A stretch of 64,000 nt of DNA from Rhodospirillaceae bacterium (GCA_018660465.1 JABJKH010000089.1:1-64000); one strand, 5' to 3'; counted from the stretch's first letter, positions 1 through 8,130 are shown. The notes: a model not told the origin generated them from the sequence alone. Numbers and translations: made by a program.

Positions 1-560
1 CCCCACGAAGCGAGCCACCCAAGTGTCATACCGTGCATCGCCAAATTATAGGGCTGATAGATCCCGCGCTGTTGTATTTTATCAATCCCAAGATGGCGGC
101 TCCAGATATTGATCGGCATCCCAGCCAGTCCAGAAAGCCCCCCCATGACACCTCCCGTAAGTCCCAAGGCACTCGCAAAGGTCTTGGTTTGTGGAAGCAG
201 TCTCTCGGAAACCCCGATGCTGAGAAATACAACAGCATAGATGACCATAATCGCGCCAATACAAATCTTAAATACGAGTGGGTCAGCCACAGTTAACATC
301 CATGCGCCGAGTGGAACGCCGAATGCGCCGCCGATAATCAATGGCTTTAACCGAACAGGCCGAACCCCCTCGCGCACCGACCAAATACCGATCGCGTGCA
401 TGATAAATCCCGTCGCGAGAATAAGCGGCACGGCATCCACCGGATCAAGAATATGAAGCCAGAACGCCCCGGCAATGAGTGCGTCGGCAAAACCAACAGC
501 GCCAACGGCAAAGGCCGCGAGAAAAGCCCCGGCGATGAGAATGATGATCTCAAATTCCAT
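1..560 (-). CDS. TauE/SafE-family anion exporter, 3' end beyond window
   Basis: The frame runs from an ATG at 560 leftwards off the window, so only the first 186 residues are visible. It begins MEFEIIILIAGAF and is a chain of hydrophobic segments, with small-residue motifs (AVGAVGFADALIAG near the start and a later GGVMGGLSGLAG) typical of the TauE/SafE (DUF81) permease family. That family includes exporters of sulfite and other sulfur oxyanions made during sulfonate breakdown. The start overlaps the end of the preceding cytochrome-b-like gene by 11 bp, which suggests translational coupling. Because SuyAB-like genes lie upstream on the same strand, sulfite export is the likely job; the substrate is an inference. 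Confidence 0.8.
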   Translation of the reverse strand, partial: MEFEIIILIAGAFLAAFAVGAVGFADALIAGAFWLHILDPVDAVPLILATGFIMHAIGIWSVREGVRPVRLKPLIIGGAFGVPLGAWMLTVADPLVFKICIGAIMVIYAVVFLSIGVSERLLPQTKTFASALGLTGGVMGGLSGLAGMPINIWSRHLGIDKIQQRGIYQPYNLAMHGMTLGWLASW

Positions 561-909
561 TGAGTAAAAATACCAATCCAACAATCAAGCTTAACCCACT
601 TGCGAGCGCGACCGCCGACTTTTGCCAATCTCGCCACGGCAGAAATTCTAGCGCCAACAAACGCAACCCGCCTGTCAGATGCAGCGCCAACAGGACCACT
701 AAGCCTGCTTCAGCAAGCTTTACCAAGGGGGCTTCCGTCCAGCTGATAAAATTATCGAACCGCGCCGCGTCGGTGACGGTCATCGAAAGCATGTAAAAAT
801 GCACCGGCAAGAACAACGCCAGCGCCACCCCTGAAAGCCGGTGCAATATGAACGCCCAATAAGTTGCATGGGCACGGTGAGCGCGATGAGAATTTACGGA
901 CTGGTTCAT
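550..909 (-). CDS. SdhC-like succinate dehydrogenase/fumarate reductase cytochrome b anchor
   Basis: A small membrane protein of about 119 residues from the ATG at 909; a second in-frame ATG at 924 would add five residues. The later start is preferred because GGAG lies nine bases before it. Near the N terminus is the SdhC signature HRLSG, followed by a hydrophobic helix with PVH and later a helix with LHLTGGLRLL, i.e. three transmembrane segments with histidines placed to ligate heme b. It should anchor the iron-sulfur subunit and pass electrons to quinone. It lies between another anchor subunit and the TauE/SafE gene, overlapping the latter. Confidence 0.72.
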   Translation of the reverse strand: MNQSVNSHRAHRAHATYWAFILHRLSGVALALFLPVHFYMLSMTVTDAARFDNFISWTEAPLVKLAEAGLVVLLALHLTGGLRLLALEFLPWRDWQKSAVALASGLSLIVGLVFLLNGI

Positions 910-913
910 GACC

Positions 914-1255
914 CTAAACTCCATACAGCCGAAGCACGGCTTGCAGGCCCATGATCAACATCAGCACACCAATGGTCCCTGAGATAAATCCCGGCCAACG
1001 GCCTTGCATGCCCGTCGCTTCTCGGATGACTGTGCGCAAACCAATCGGTGCGTGCAGAGCCGCCGCGACCACAAAGATGATATAGAAGACCATCCAACCG
1101 ACGTTGCCTTGAACGCGGCCAACAATTTCAGCGGCGCTTAATCCGTTCTGAGTCGCCATGATGATGACGCCGAGATGCACGATCACCGCAACGGCTAAGA
1201 CCATCGCGCTCACCCGTTGGATCAACCAGCGTCTTGTATCAACGCGCGAGCTCAT
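914..1255 (-). CDS. Second SDH/FRD-type membrane anchor subunit
   Basis: A 113-residue protein starting at the ATG at 1255, which overlaps the stop of the iron-sulfur gene in an ATGA arrangement. The open frame extends further upstream but into that gene, so the coupled ATG is chosen. It has three hydrophobic segments, a histidine in the first (AVIVHLGVII) and the motif ALHAPIGLRTVIRE in the second, like the LHxxxGLR motif of succinate dehydrogenase and fumarate reductase anchors. With the neighbouring SdhC-like protein it would form a two-subunit quinone-reactive anchor. Exact C versus D naming cannot be decided from sequence alone. Confidence 0.68.
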   Translation of the reverse strand: MSSRVDTRRWLIQRVSAMVLAVAVIVHLGVIIMATQNGLSAAEIVGRVQGNVGWMVFYIIFVVAAALHAPIGLRTVIREATGMQGRWPGFISGTIGVLMLIMGLQAVLRLYGV

Positions 1256-1968
1256 AGCTTCCCCTTCAGCAACGCAGACGTCGCCGCACGTTTTAACCCG
1301 GCAATGGAGGCCGTGGGGCTCAAATGTTTGGGGCAGCGTTCCTGACACATTTGAGTGGAATGACAGGCATGGCAGCCGGCATCACCTGCGACCGCCTTTA
1401 AGCGTTCATCATTGCCGCTATCGCGCACATCGTTGATCAGGGTCCAGGCGCGGTTGAGCGCTGCCGGCCCTAGGTAATCTTTATTCCACGCCACCACATC
1501 GCAGGATGAATAACAGACCCCACAGCCAATGCATTCAATGGCGGCGGTCGCTTGTTTACGTTTTTTGTCGGAGGGTTTGACGGTGGCGAATTCGTCATGG
1601 CGGGTGGTGGTCGGCTTAAAGTTGCCTTCGGCTTTGGCCCATTTATCGAAGAACTCTCGCATGTCGGTGGCAAGGTCTTTAACCACCGGCAGATTCCGAA
1701 GTGGCCCAATTTCAAGCTTGCCGTTTTCGGTCACCAGTCTGGCATGGGTCCTGCACGTCCAGCGCGCCTTACCATTCACCGTCATGGCACAAGAACCACA
1801 CACACCCACCCGACAGGCGAAACGATAACTCAGGCTCGGGTCAAGCCGACGTTGGATATACGTAACGATGTCCAACACCGTTTGGCTTTCGCGAGACGGC
1901 ACGGTGTAGGTCTCGTACTCACCATTCTCACCGCCGCGCCAAACGGAAACTTCTAATGTATCGGCCAT
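1252..1968 (-). CDS. sdhB: Succinate dehydrogenase/fumarate reductase-type iron-sulfur subunit
   Basis: A 238-residue SdhB/FrdB-family protein. The N-terminal plant-ferredoxin domain has Cys52, Cys57, Cys60 and Cys72 (CRVGVCGSC...C) for a [2Fe-2S] cluster. The C-terminal domain has Cys146, 149, 152 and 156 (CIGCGVCYSSC) and Cys199, 202, 208 and 212 (CHACHSTQMCQERCP) for the [4Fe-4S] and [3Fe-4S] clusters. It passes electrons from a flavoprotein to the membrane anchors encoded just downstream. No flavoprotein (SdhA) gene is in the window: upstream is suyB-like, downstream are the anchors and a TauE/SafE gene. The complex may therefore oxidise something other than succinate, or its A subunit is encoded elsewhere. 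Confidence 0.82.
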   Translation of the reverse strand: MADTLEVSVWRGGENGEYETYTVPSRESQTVLDIVTYIQRRLDPSLSYRFACRVGVCGSCAMTVNGKARWTCRTHARLVTENGKLEIGPLRNLPVVKDLATDMREFFDKWAKAEGNFKPTTTRHDEFATVKPSDKKRKQATAAIECIGCGVCYSSCDVVAWNKDYLGPAALNRAWTLINDVRDSGNDERLKAVAGDAGCHACHSTQMCQERCPKHLSPTASIAGLKRAATSALLKGKL

Positions 1969-1983
1969 GACGTATTCCCTGGG

Positions 1984-2096
1984 ACGTCCTTCGAGACGGC
2001 TGCAAATGCAGCCTCCTCAGGATGAAGAGCTGTTTTTAAATTCTTCATCCTGAGGAGCGAGCCCCGGCGAGCGTCTTGAAGGACGCCCGCCAGAAA
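1984..2096. repeat. Inverted-repeat element, copy 1
   Basis: Left arm ACGTCCTTCGAGACG followed by CTCCTCAGGATGA; right arm TTCATCCTGAGGAG followed by GCGTCTTGAAGGACG, with an AT-rich centre. The arms are imperfect reverse complements and match the two elements at 3708-3870 and 8131-8281. It lies between the sdhB-like and suyB-like genes, both on the minus strand. Confidence 0.85.
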
Positions 2097-2105
2097 CTCG
2101 AATCC

Positions 2106-3272
2106 TTAGGCGCTCCGATATAACTTGGTCATCACGAATTCACGGTGACCGAGAGCTTCGGCCGCCGTTAGGCGACCGTTACAGGTCCGAAGCGTGATGT
2201 CGATCAGCGCATCGCCCGCTTCGTCCAGGTTCATGTCGCCTGAAAGAATGCCGGTGACATCCAAGTCCACGTGCTCACCCATGGTCCGTACGGTACGAGG
2301 GTTCGCCGTGAGCTTCAGCACAGGTTCAATCGGGTTGCCGATGATGTTGCCTTGGCCCGTTGGGAACAAGTGAACAACAAAGCCAGCCGCAGCTTGCAAG
2401 GTCACACATTCCGCCGCTGCGGAAGATGTGTCCATGAAGTACAGACCCGCACCCTTTGAAGGTGCCTCAGCAGGTTCCAGCACGTCGATGTAGCTGGTTT
2501 TCTTACCGATCTTCTCCAAGTTACCGAAAGCTTTTTCTTCGATGGTGGTCAAGCCGCCTTCGATGTTGCCCTTGGTTGGTTGGCTGTCGTTCAGGTCATC
2601 GGTTTTGCATTCCATGATGAAGTCGTTATAGGCGTTCCAAGTTTTCATAAACTTCGCCTTGGTTTCTTCATCCGCCGCACGTTCGGCACACTGAAGTTCC
2701 GCACCGGTGATTTCCGATGTTTCACCAAAGCAGGTGTAGGTGCCGAGGGGATCAACCTTATCGATAAAGTTACCGACCGTTGGGTTGGACGCCAAACCTG
2801 AAGTCGTATCAGATTCACCGCACTTAACAGAAACCCAAAGTTCATCCATGCTGGCTTCTTCGCGCTGCAGTTCAGACGCCCATTGGACGTATTCTTTGGC
2901 TTTACGGCTGGCGGCAGCAATTGTGCTGATGTCGCCGTTCTGTTCGATGGAGAAGCCTTCAACGGGCTTGCCCGTCTTGGCGATACCATCAGTGATGATC
3001 TTCGTCCACTTTGGCTCAATACCAATAACAACGACCGCGGCAACATTGGCGTTGCAACCGGTGCCGATCAGGGTACGGAAGTGTAGTTCAAGATCTTCAC
3101 CGAACTGCAGGCGACCATAATGGTGCGGCAGGGCGATGGTGCCTTTGATGTTGTTGGCGACGGCTTCACATGCCGCGTTCGACAGATCATCCAAGGGAAG
3201 AATGATTACGTGGTTGCGAATGCCGACGCGACCATTTTCACGGCGCCATCCTGTAAATCCTAGATCACTCAT
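2106..3272 (-). CDS. suyB: UxaA-family large subunit, probable (2R)-sulfolactate sulfo-lyase beta subunit
   Basis: A 388-residue protein beginning [20 protein letters not shown], the start typical of the UxaA/GarD dehydratase family C-terminal domain. It keeps a conserved NHVIILP stretch, a [15 protein letters not shown] segment and the C-terminal [17 protein letters not shown] block where metal ligands of the family lie. In Suy enzymes this large subunit and a roughly 90-residue SAF-domain subunit cleave (2R)-sulfolactate to pyruvate and sulfite. The small subunit is encoded six bases upstream and a TauE/SafE-type exporter lies in the same gene string, which favours a sulfo-lyase over the main alternative, a split altronate/galactarate dehydratase. 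The assignment rests on family resemblance and neighbourhood. Confidence 0.72.
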   Translation of the reverse strand: MSDLGFTGWRRENGRVGIRNHVIILPLDDLSNAACEAVANNIKGTIALPHHYGRLQFGEDLELHFRTLIGTGCNANVAAVVVIGIEPKWTKIITDGIAKTGKPVEGFSIEQNGDISTIAAASRKAKEYVQWASELQREEASMDELWVSVKCGESDTTSGLASNPTVGNFIDKVDPLGTYTCFGETSEITGAELQCAERAADEETKAKFMKTWNAYNDFIMECKTDDLNDSQPTKGNIEGGLTTIEEKAFGNLEKIGKKTSYIDVLEPAEAPSKGAGLYFMDTSSAAAECVTLQAAAGFVVHLFPTGQGNIIGNPIEPVLKLTANPRTVRTMGEHVDLDVTGILSGDMNLDEAGDALIDITLRTCNGRLTAAEALGHREFVMTKLYRSA

Positions 3273-3278
3273 GCTGGC

Positions 3279-3566
3279 CTACCACTTCTTTGTCTTGACG
3301 TTTTGGGTATGGGCGTGACCGCCCTTCGAAATTGCGGCGACGGCCTTACCGATATCGTGGCCGTATTTAATAATGGTGTCGCCGTCTGCAATATCGCTCA
3401 TCGCGACCTTGTGGCCGAGCGGAATATCGTCAATCGCTTTGATTGTTACGCTCTCATCTTTATCCATGATGAGACCGGTTAAATCGTTACCGGCCTTAAC
3501 GGTTTCGACAACGACAACGCCGACGGTATCTTCGGTGCTGTGCACGAGAAAGTCTGGTCCTGACAC
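3279..3566 (-). CDS. suyA: SAF-domain small subunit, probable sulfolactate sulfo-lyase alpha subunit
   Basis: A 95-residue SAF-domain protein (HSTEDTVGVVV..., then PLGHKVAMSDIADGDTIIKYG), the usual N-terminal half of UxaA-type dehydratases made here as a separate chain. It starts at a GTG (3566) with a strong GGGGAGGA ribosome-binding site six bases upstream. The histidine-rich tail (GGHAHTQNVKTKKW) is normal for the family, where it closes over the active site. It is followed six bases later by the large subunit, so the two are certainly co-translated. Sulfolactate as substrate is inferred from context. Confidence 0.72.
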   Translation of the reverse strand: MSGPDFLVHSTEDTVGVVVVETVKAGNDLTGLIMDKDESVTIKAIDDIPLGHKVAMSDIADGDTIIKYGHDIGKAVAAISKGGHAHTQNVKTKKW

Positions 3567-3632
3567 TTGATCCTCCCCAGGTTTGGGTTGTGGGTTAATA
3601 ACGAGTCTAAAACTTCAACGAATTAGCCCGAA

Positions 3633-3660
3633 AGGCTAGCGCCACAAGGGGGATTGTCAA
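3633..3660 (-). promoter_or_regulatory. Candidate promoter for suyAB
   Basis: On the minus strand TTGACA (3660-3655) is followed after 16 bases by TAGCCT (3638-3633), about 70 bases before the GTG start. The -35 box is perfect and the -10 box weak. Confidence 0.4.
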
Positions 3661-3673
3661 GGCAGAGTCTTAT

Positions 3674-3687
3674 GTCTTATATAAGAA
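3674..3687. promoter_or_regulatory. Candidate GntR-family operator
   Basis: GTCTTATATAAGAA contains the perfect 10-bp palindrome CTTATATAAG and resembles the GT-N-TATA-N-AC-type sites of GntR/HutC regulators. It lies between the divergent suyAB-like genes and the GntR gene, 14 bases upstream of the candidate suyA -35 box. No experimental support; the call rests on symmetry and position. Confidence 0.4.
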
Positions 3688-3707
3688 TATGATAATTTTA
3701 CGTTGTG

Positions 3708-3870
3708 CCGCTGAGCGTCCTTCGAGACGCGCTTAAGGACGCGCTCCTCAGGATGAGGGTGTTATTTAAATTAGGATGGGATTGTTAAGTAAGGCATTGA
3801 TTCTAAATCAATTTTTACAACCTCATCCTGAGGAGACTGCAAAGCAGTCGTCTCGAAGGACGCTCAGCGG
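3708..3870. repeat. Inverted-repeat element, copy 2
   Basis: Two arms of about 45-50 bases in inverted orientation (CCGCTGAGCGTCCTTCGAGACG ends mirrored at 3849-3870) around an AT-rich core. Each arm also contains its own small stem between the CGTCTCGAAGGACG and CTCATCCTGAGGAG boxes. The left arm carries GCGCTTAAGGACGCGC and the right arm GACTGCAAAGCAGTC as variable inner stems. It occupies most of the 329-base gap between suyA and the GntR gene and ends 25 bases before the GntR start. Confidence 0.9.
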
Positions 3871-3895
3871 AACACTCCCTCGGAGGGAACACACC

Positions 3896-4642
3896 ATGGC
3901 CCTAAACTTTACCGGCGACGAAGGCCCCGACTTCCAACCTCTTTACGCCCAGGTTAAGGGCTTGATTCTCCAACGAATCATTGATGGCGATTGGAAACCG
4001 GACGAGGTCCTCCCTAGCGAATTCAAGCTCGCGGATCAGTTCGGCGTTAGCCAAGGCACGGTTCGTAAAGCCCTCAATGATCTAGCGGCTGAAAACGTTG
4101 TCATTCGCCGGCAGGGCAAGGGCACATTGGTCGCGGCTAACAACCCCCTCAGAGAGCTTTTTCATTTCATTCACATGACTGACCGCGAAGGTGCCCTGCA
4201 GCTACCAACCTCAAGCGAGGTCCTAAGCTGTGAACGTCGCCGCGCGTCAGACGATGATCTCGGCAGACTGAAACTTCGGCGCGGTGCGGATGTCATTCGC
4301 ATTGAACGGATCAGGACCTTGGGCGAGAAAACTGCGATCACAGAAACCATTGTTTTGCCCGCCCGACTTTTCCCCGGATTGGAAGCGGGTGGTGGAGCAA
4401 ACGTACCCCATGCATTGTACCAGCATTACCAAGACGCTTACGCAATCGCCATCCACCGGGTCGAAGAAGCCCTTCGTGCCGTCACCGCTGGCCCCCGGGA
4501 CGCAGAATTGCTCGGCCTCACCCCAGGCCAACCGCTGCTTGAAATCGATCGCGTGGCAATCTCACTCGACGGCAAACCTGTCGAATGGCGCATCACCCGA
4601 TGCGATACCCAGGACACCCGGTATGTGAGCAGTCTTGTTTGA
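3896..4642 (+). CDS. GntR-family (HutC-type, UTRA domain) transcriptional regulator
   Basis: A 248-residue regulator. Residues about 10-78 form the winged helix (PLYAQVKGLILQRII..., LPSEFKLADQFGVSQGTVRKAL with the recognition helix, then VVIRRQGKGTLV), and residues about 95-245 a UTRA ligand-binding domain ending in PVEWRITRCDT. The frame is open back to 3776 through the repeat element, but the ATG at 3896 is chosen for its CGGAGGG site ten bases upstream and because the family starts here. It lies between the divergent suyAB-like genes and the aldehyde dehydrogenase/CoA ligase operon, so it probably senses a sulfonate and controls both. Confidence 0.85.
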   Translation: MALNFTGDEGPDFQPLYAQVKGLILQRIIDGDWKPDEVLPSEFKLADQFGVSQGTVRKALNDLAAENVVIRRQGKGTLVAANNPLRELFHFIHMTDREGALQLPTSSEVLSCERRRASDDDLGRLKLRRGADVIRIERIRTLGEKTAITETIVLPARLFPGLEAGGGANVPHALYQHYQDAYAIAIHRVEEALRAVTAGPRDAELLGLTPGQPLLEIDRVAISLDGKPVEWRITRCDTQDTRYVSSLV

Positions 4643-4696
4643 TCGCGCAAGCGGCATATAGTAGATGCTAATATTCCGATTTTTTGGAGAAGACCC

Positions 4697-6115
4697 ATGA
4701 GCCAACCGGCCCCTCAGCCGCAATCTGAATCCGATATTATCTCAGGTCTAATAGACCGCGGCCGAAGTGCCATGGCGGTGTTTGCCAATGCCGATCAGGC
4801 GCGGGTAGATGAAGCAGTGACCGCGCTTTGCTGGTCAATCTATAAGACCGAAAACGCGATCGAGCTGGCAGAACTCGCGGTCCAGGACACAGGGCTCGGC
4901 AACGTCACCGATAAGATTATCAAGAACCAGCGTAAGAATTTTGGAACCCTACGCGACCTTCTGCGGGTAAAGACTGTTGGTGTAATTGAGGAAATGCCTG
5001 AAAAAGGGCTGGTTAAATATGCAAAGCCTGTTGGCGTCGTTGGTGCGGTTGTGCCGTCAACAAACCCAGCCGCCACGCCTGCCAATAAGGCGATGATGGC
5101 GATTAAGGGACGGAACGCGGTGATCATTGCACCATCTCCAGCAGGCATGTCGACGACAGGCCGGACCGTTGAGTTGATGCGGGCTGAGTTGGAAAAGATT
5201 GGGCTGCCTGCGGACCTCGTGCAAATGCTGCCGCCGCCGATTTCCAAGGAGCTGACTCAGGCTTTGATGGAGGCGTGTGACTTGGTGGTCGTGACGGGAT
5301 CTCAGAACAACGTGAAGCGGGCTTACAGTTCCGGCACACCGGCAATTGGTGTCGGTGCCGGTAATGTCCCCGTGATCATTGATTCGACTGCTGACTTAGC
5401 CGACGCAGCGGAAAAGATTTGCGCCTCCAAGACTTTTGACAACTCCACGTCCTGTTCGTCTGAAAATTCGGTGACAATAGTCGAGGAAATCTATGACGAC
5501 GCCATCCAAGCGCTCAAGGACGCAGGTGGCTACATGGCCGTACCAGAAGATAAATCAAAGATCGTTGAAAACCTATGGCCAGACGGCAAGCTGAACCGCC
5601 GTGTCCTGGCAAAGGATTGCGATATATTGGCGCGCGAACTCGGCCTTCCTGCCGAAGCCGAAGGCGCTAAATTCATCATGGTTGAAGATGATGGCGTTGG
5701 GCGAGAGCACCCGCTATCGGGTGAAAAGCTGTCGCTGGTCCTGACTGTCTACAAAGTCAAAGACTTCGACGCCGCCATGGAACACACGCAAAATGTTTTG
5801 AACTACCAAGGCATGGGTCATTCCATCGGCATCCATACCAACACCCCGGAACATGCAACGCGACTGGCTGAGGACATGGACGTGGTTCGTGTTCTGGTCA
5901 ACCAAGCGCATACCTTTGGCAACGGCGGCAGTTTCAATAACGGGCTGAACTTTACCCTCACCATGGGCTGCGGCACCTGGGCCGGGAATGCAATTAGTGA
6001 GAACCTTGGCTACCAACATTTCATCAACATCACCCACCTTGTCACCACCATCCCCGAAGACAAACCCAGCGAGGACTCACTGTTCCTGAGCTATTGGGAA
6101 AAGAACGGTAAATAA
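4697..6115 (+). CDS. CoA-acylating aldehyde dehydrogenase, probable sulfoacetaldehyde dehydrogenase
   Basis: A 472-residue acylating aldehyde dehydrogenase of the AdhE/EutE/SauS branch. It has the PVGVVGAVVPSTNPAATP substrate/cofactor block near 111-128, VVVTGSQNNVKRAYSSG near 197-213, GVGAGNVPVIID near 218-229 and the catalytic cysteine Cys253 in FDNSTSCSSE. Enzymes of this type interconvert an aldehyde and its acyl-CoA with NAD(P). The partner genes downstream make an acyl-CoA from a free acid, as in SqwD/SqwKL or SauS sulfoacetate pathways, so sulfoacetyl-CoA to sulfoacetaldehyde is the likely reaction. It is preceded by a GGAGAAG site and its stop is directly followed by the next ATG. Substrate is inferred; the next enzyme needed, Xsc, is not in the window. 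Confidence 0.75.
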   Translation: MSQPAPQPQSESDIISGLIDRGRSAMAVFANADQARVDEAVTALCWSIYKTENAIELAELAVQDTGLGNVTDKIIKNQRKNFGTLRDLLRVKTVGVIEEMPEKGLVKYAKPVGVVGAVVPSTNPAATPANKAMMAIKGRNAVIIAPSPAGMSTTGRTVELMRAELEKIGLPADLVQMLPPPISKELTQALMEACDLVVVTGSQNNVKRAYSSGTPAIGVGAGNVPVIIDSTADLADAAEKICASKTFDNSTSCSSENSVTIVEEIYDDAIQALKDAGGYMAVPEDKSKIVENLWPDGKLNRRVLAKDCDILARELGLPAEAEGAKFIMVEDDGVGREHPLSGEKLSLVLTVYKVKDFDAAMEHTQNVLNYQGMGHSIGIHTNTPEHATRLAEDMDVVRVLVNQAHTFGNGGSFNNGLNFTLTMGCGTWAGNAISENLGYQHFINITHLVTTIPEDKPSEDSLFLSYWEKNGK

Positions 6116-7240
6116 ATGAACTTCGAAGAATACGCTGCGAAACCCCTGCTGGCGGCAGCCGGCATCGCCACCCCTCAAGGTCAGACTGCGAACACCCCAT
6201 TGGAAGCCGCAGCAGCAGCCGAAAAACTGGGCACCGTTGTCATTAAGGCACAAGTCCCGACCGGCAAACGCGGCAAAGCCGGCGGCATTAAAGTCGCCAA
6301 GACATCGGAAGAAGCGCGGCTGGCGGCAACTGAAATCATCGGCATGGAAATTGCCGGACACCGGGTTGAGAACGTGCTGGTCGAAGAATGCGCCGATATC
6401 GCGCGGGAATTTTATGCTGCGGTCCTGACCGACAGGGACAAGCGCAGTCCGCTGGTTCTGTTCTCAACCTTGGGCGGCATGGACATCGAAGAAGCGGCAG
6501 AGAAAGACGCCGACGCGGTACGACGCTTAAACGTTGATATCCGCACTGGCTTAAGCGTTGATGCCGCGACAGACATGCTTGCAGGCTTAGACCTTGGCGA
6601 CGCCGTGGACGCAGTCGCTGAAACCCTGGTCAAACTATATCAGGCTTACAAAGACAACGACGCTGAGCTGATTGAGATAAATCCTTTGGTGCTTACCGGC
6701 GAAGGTGGACTGATCGCGCTGGATTGTAAGTTTGCCATGGATGATTCTGCCTTGGCCCGTCATGGGTCCCTCGCCGAACAAGGCACACCTGATACGCTAA
6801 CCGAATTGGAACAGCGGGGTCAGGGTAACGGCCTTAAATACATTGAGCTTTCTGGTTCAGTCGGTGTGCTGGCGAATGGTGCCGGCCTGACCATGACCAC
6901 TATGGATGTGGTTCAGCACTGCGGCGGCAAACCGGCCAACTTTTTAGAAATTGGTGGCGAAGCCTATACGAAAGGAACAGCCGCGCTGGAATTAGTGCTG
7001 GCTAACCCAAACGTTAAAAGTCTGGTGATTAATTTCTGCGGTGCATTTGCCCGCTGTGACGTGATGGTCGATGGCATTATTACGGCATGGGAAACCGTGA
7101 AGCCGACGTTGCCTGTGTTCTTTTCCGTGCATGGTACCGGCGAAGACGAAGCGGTGGCGATGCTGAAGGACCGACTAGACATCACCCCCTACCCAACCAT
7201 GGAAGAAGCCTGTGCAAAAGCGGTGGAGGCAGCCCAATGA
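6116..7240 (+). CDS. ATP-grasp acid-CoA ligase beta subunit (succinyl-CoA synthetase-like)
   Basis: A 374-residue SucC-like protein, slightly shorter than the usual 385-400. It has the ATP-grasp N-terminal part (VVIKAQVPTGKRGKAGGIK near 41-59), the metal-binding EINPLVL segment near 183-189 and the C-terminal CoA-ligase fold (VLANGAGLTMTTMDVVQHCGG, then FLEIGG). Paired with the alpha subunit it should make an acyl-CoA from a dicarboxylate or sulfonate acid at the expense of ATP. Immediate coupling to an acylating aldehyde dehydrogenase sets it apart from TCA-cycle sucCD and points to a sulfoacetate-CoA ligase (SqwK/SqwL-like) or malate-CoA ligase-like enzyme. Confidence 0.78.
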   Translation: MNFEEYAAKPLLAAAGIATPQGQTANTPLEAAAAAEKLGTVVIKAQVPTGKRGKAGGIKVAKTSEEARLAATEIIGMEIAGHRVENVLVEECADIAREFYAAVLTDRDKRSPLVLFSTLGGMDIEEAAEKDADAVRRLNVDIRTGLSVDAATDMLAGLDLGDAVDAVAETLVKLYQAYKDNDAELIEINPLVLTGEGGLIALDCKFAMDDSALARHGSLAEQGTPDTLTELEQRGQGNGLKYIELSGSVGVLANGAGLTMTTMDVVQHCGGKPANFLEIGGEAYTKGTAALELVLANPNVKSLVINFCGAFARCDVMVDGIITAWETVKPTLPVFFSVHGTGEDEAVAMLKDRLDITPYPTMEEACAKAVEAAQ

Positions 7241-8106
7241 TTGTTCGTAAACACGAAAAAGTCGTGATCCAAGGCATCACCGGCAAACAAGGCACCTTCT
7301 GGACCGAGCGCATGCAGGAGTACGGCACCACCGTCACCGGCGGCATTCATCCTAAGAAAGCTGGCACCACCCATTTGGGCGTACCTGTTCATGCCTCAGC
7401 TACAGACGCGATGGCGGCTGACCCCTTTGATGTCGCCGCCTTGTTCGTCCCGCCCATGGGCGCGAAAGCCGCGGGCCTGGATGCCATCAGCGCGGGAGTC
7501 AAAAAACTGGTTATCATGACGGAGCACATTCCTGTCCATGACGTGATGGAAATAGTTGCTGCGGGGAAAGAAGCCGGAACTCAAATCATTGGCCCGAACA
7601 CCACAGGCGTCGCGACACCTGGCGAATGCTTCGTCGGCTTCATGCCAGCATTCAACCCGACCATCATGACTCCCGGACCAATTGGAGTCGTGTCCAGAAG
7701 TGGCAGCTTGGCCACTTTGATTTGCTTTAATCTTACCAGCGCGGAGCTCGGCCAATCTGCTTTCATGGGCATTGGCGGGGACCCGGTGATTGGCACCACA
7801 ACTCGGGAAGCGCTTGAACTTCTAGATGCCGACGAAAAGACCAAGGGTATTTTTATTCTTGGCGAAATTGGCGGCACCATGGAAGAAGACGCGGCTGAAT
7901 ACATTAAGGGTATGAACAAACCTGTGGTGTCTTACATCGTCGGTGGCTCAGCCCCAGAGGGCAAACGCATGGGCCACGCGGGGGCCATCGTCACCGGCAC
8001 CAAAGGCTCCTATAAATCCAAACGCGATGCCTTGGAAGCAGCGGGTGCTGTAGTGCTAGACACACCTTCCGATGTTGGCCGCGCGATGAATGAGGCGCTT
8101 GGTTAA
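7237..8106 (+). CDS. Acid-CoA ligase alpha subunit (succinyl-CoA synthetase-like)
   Basis: A 289-residue SucD-like protein starting at the ATG (7237) that overlaps the beta-subunit stop as ATGA; the open frame reaches further upstream but inside that gene. Residues 1-30 carry the CoA-binding Rossmann start (VVIQGITGKQGTF), the IGPNTTG segment is near 118-124, and the phosphohistidine is His247 in RMGHAGAI. Length and motifs are complete, so the enzyme should be active. It ends the operon; 25 bases later an inverted-repeat element begins that may act as terminator. Confidence 0.8.
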   Translation: MIVRKHEKVVIQGITGKQGTFWTERMQEYGTTVTGGIHPKKAGTTHLGVPVHASATDAMAADPFDVAALFVPPMGAKAAGLDAISAGVKKLVIMTEHIPVHDVMEIVAAGKEAGTQIIGPNTTGVATPGECFVGFMPAFNPTIMTPGPIGVVSRSGSLATLICFNLTSAELGQSAFMGIGGDPVIGTTTREALELLDADEKTKGIFILGEIGGTMEEDAAEYIKGMNKPVVSYIVGGSAPEGKRMGHAGAIVTGTKGSYKSKRDALEAAGAVVLDTPSDVGRAMNEALG

Positions 8107-8130
8107 AGCTTGGGTTAATGATTGAGAAAT

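Noticed and set aside
2106-3566. Split altronate or galactarate dehydratase
   Set aside because: Same protein family, but the TauE/SafE gene and the sulfoacetaldehyde-type dehydrogenase and CoA ligase nearby favour sulfolactate sulfo-lyase; no hexuronate genes are present. Kept as the main alternative.
3776-3895. Longer N terminus for the GntR regulator
   Set aside because: The extra 40 codons fall inside the repeat element and carry no ribosome site; the ATG at 3896 has a good one and matches the family start.
6116-8106. TCA-cycle succinyl-CoA synthetase (sucCD)
   Set aside because: The genes are in one operon with an acylating aldehyde dehydrogenase and lack the usual sucAB or mdh neighbours.
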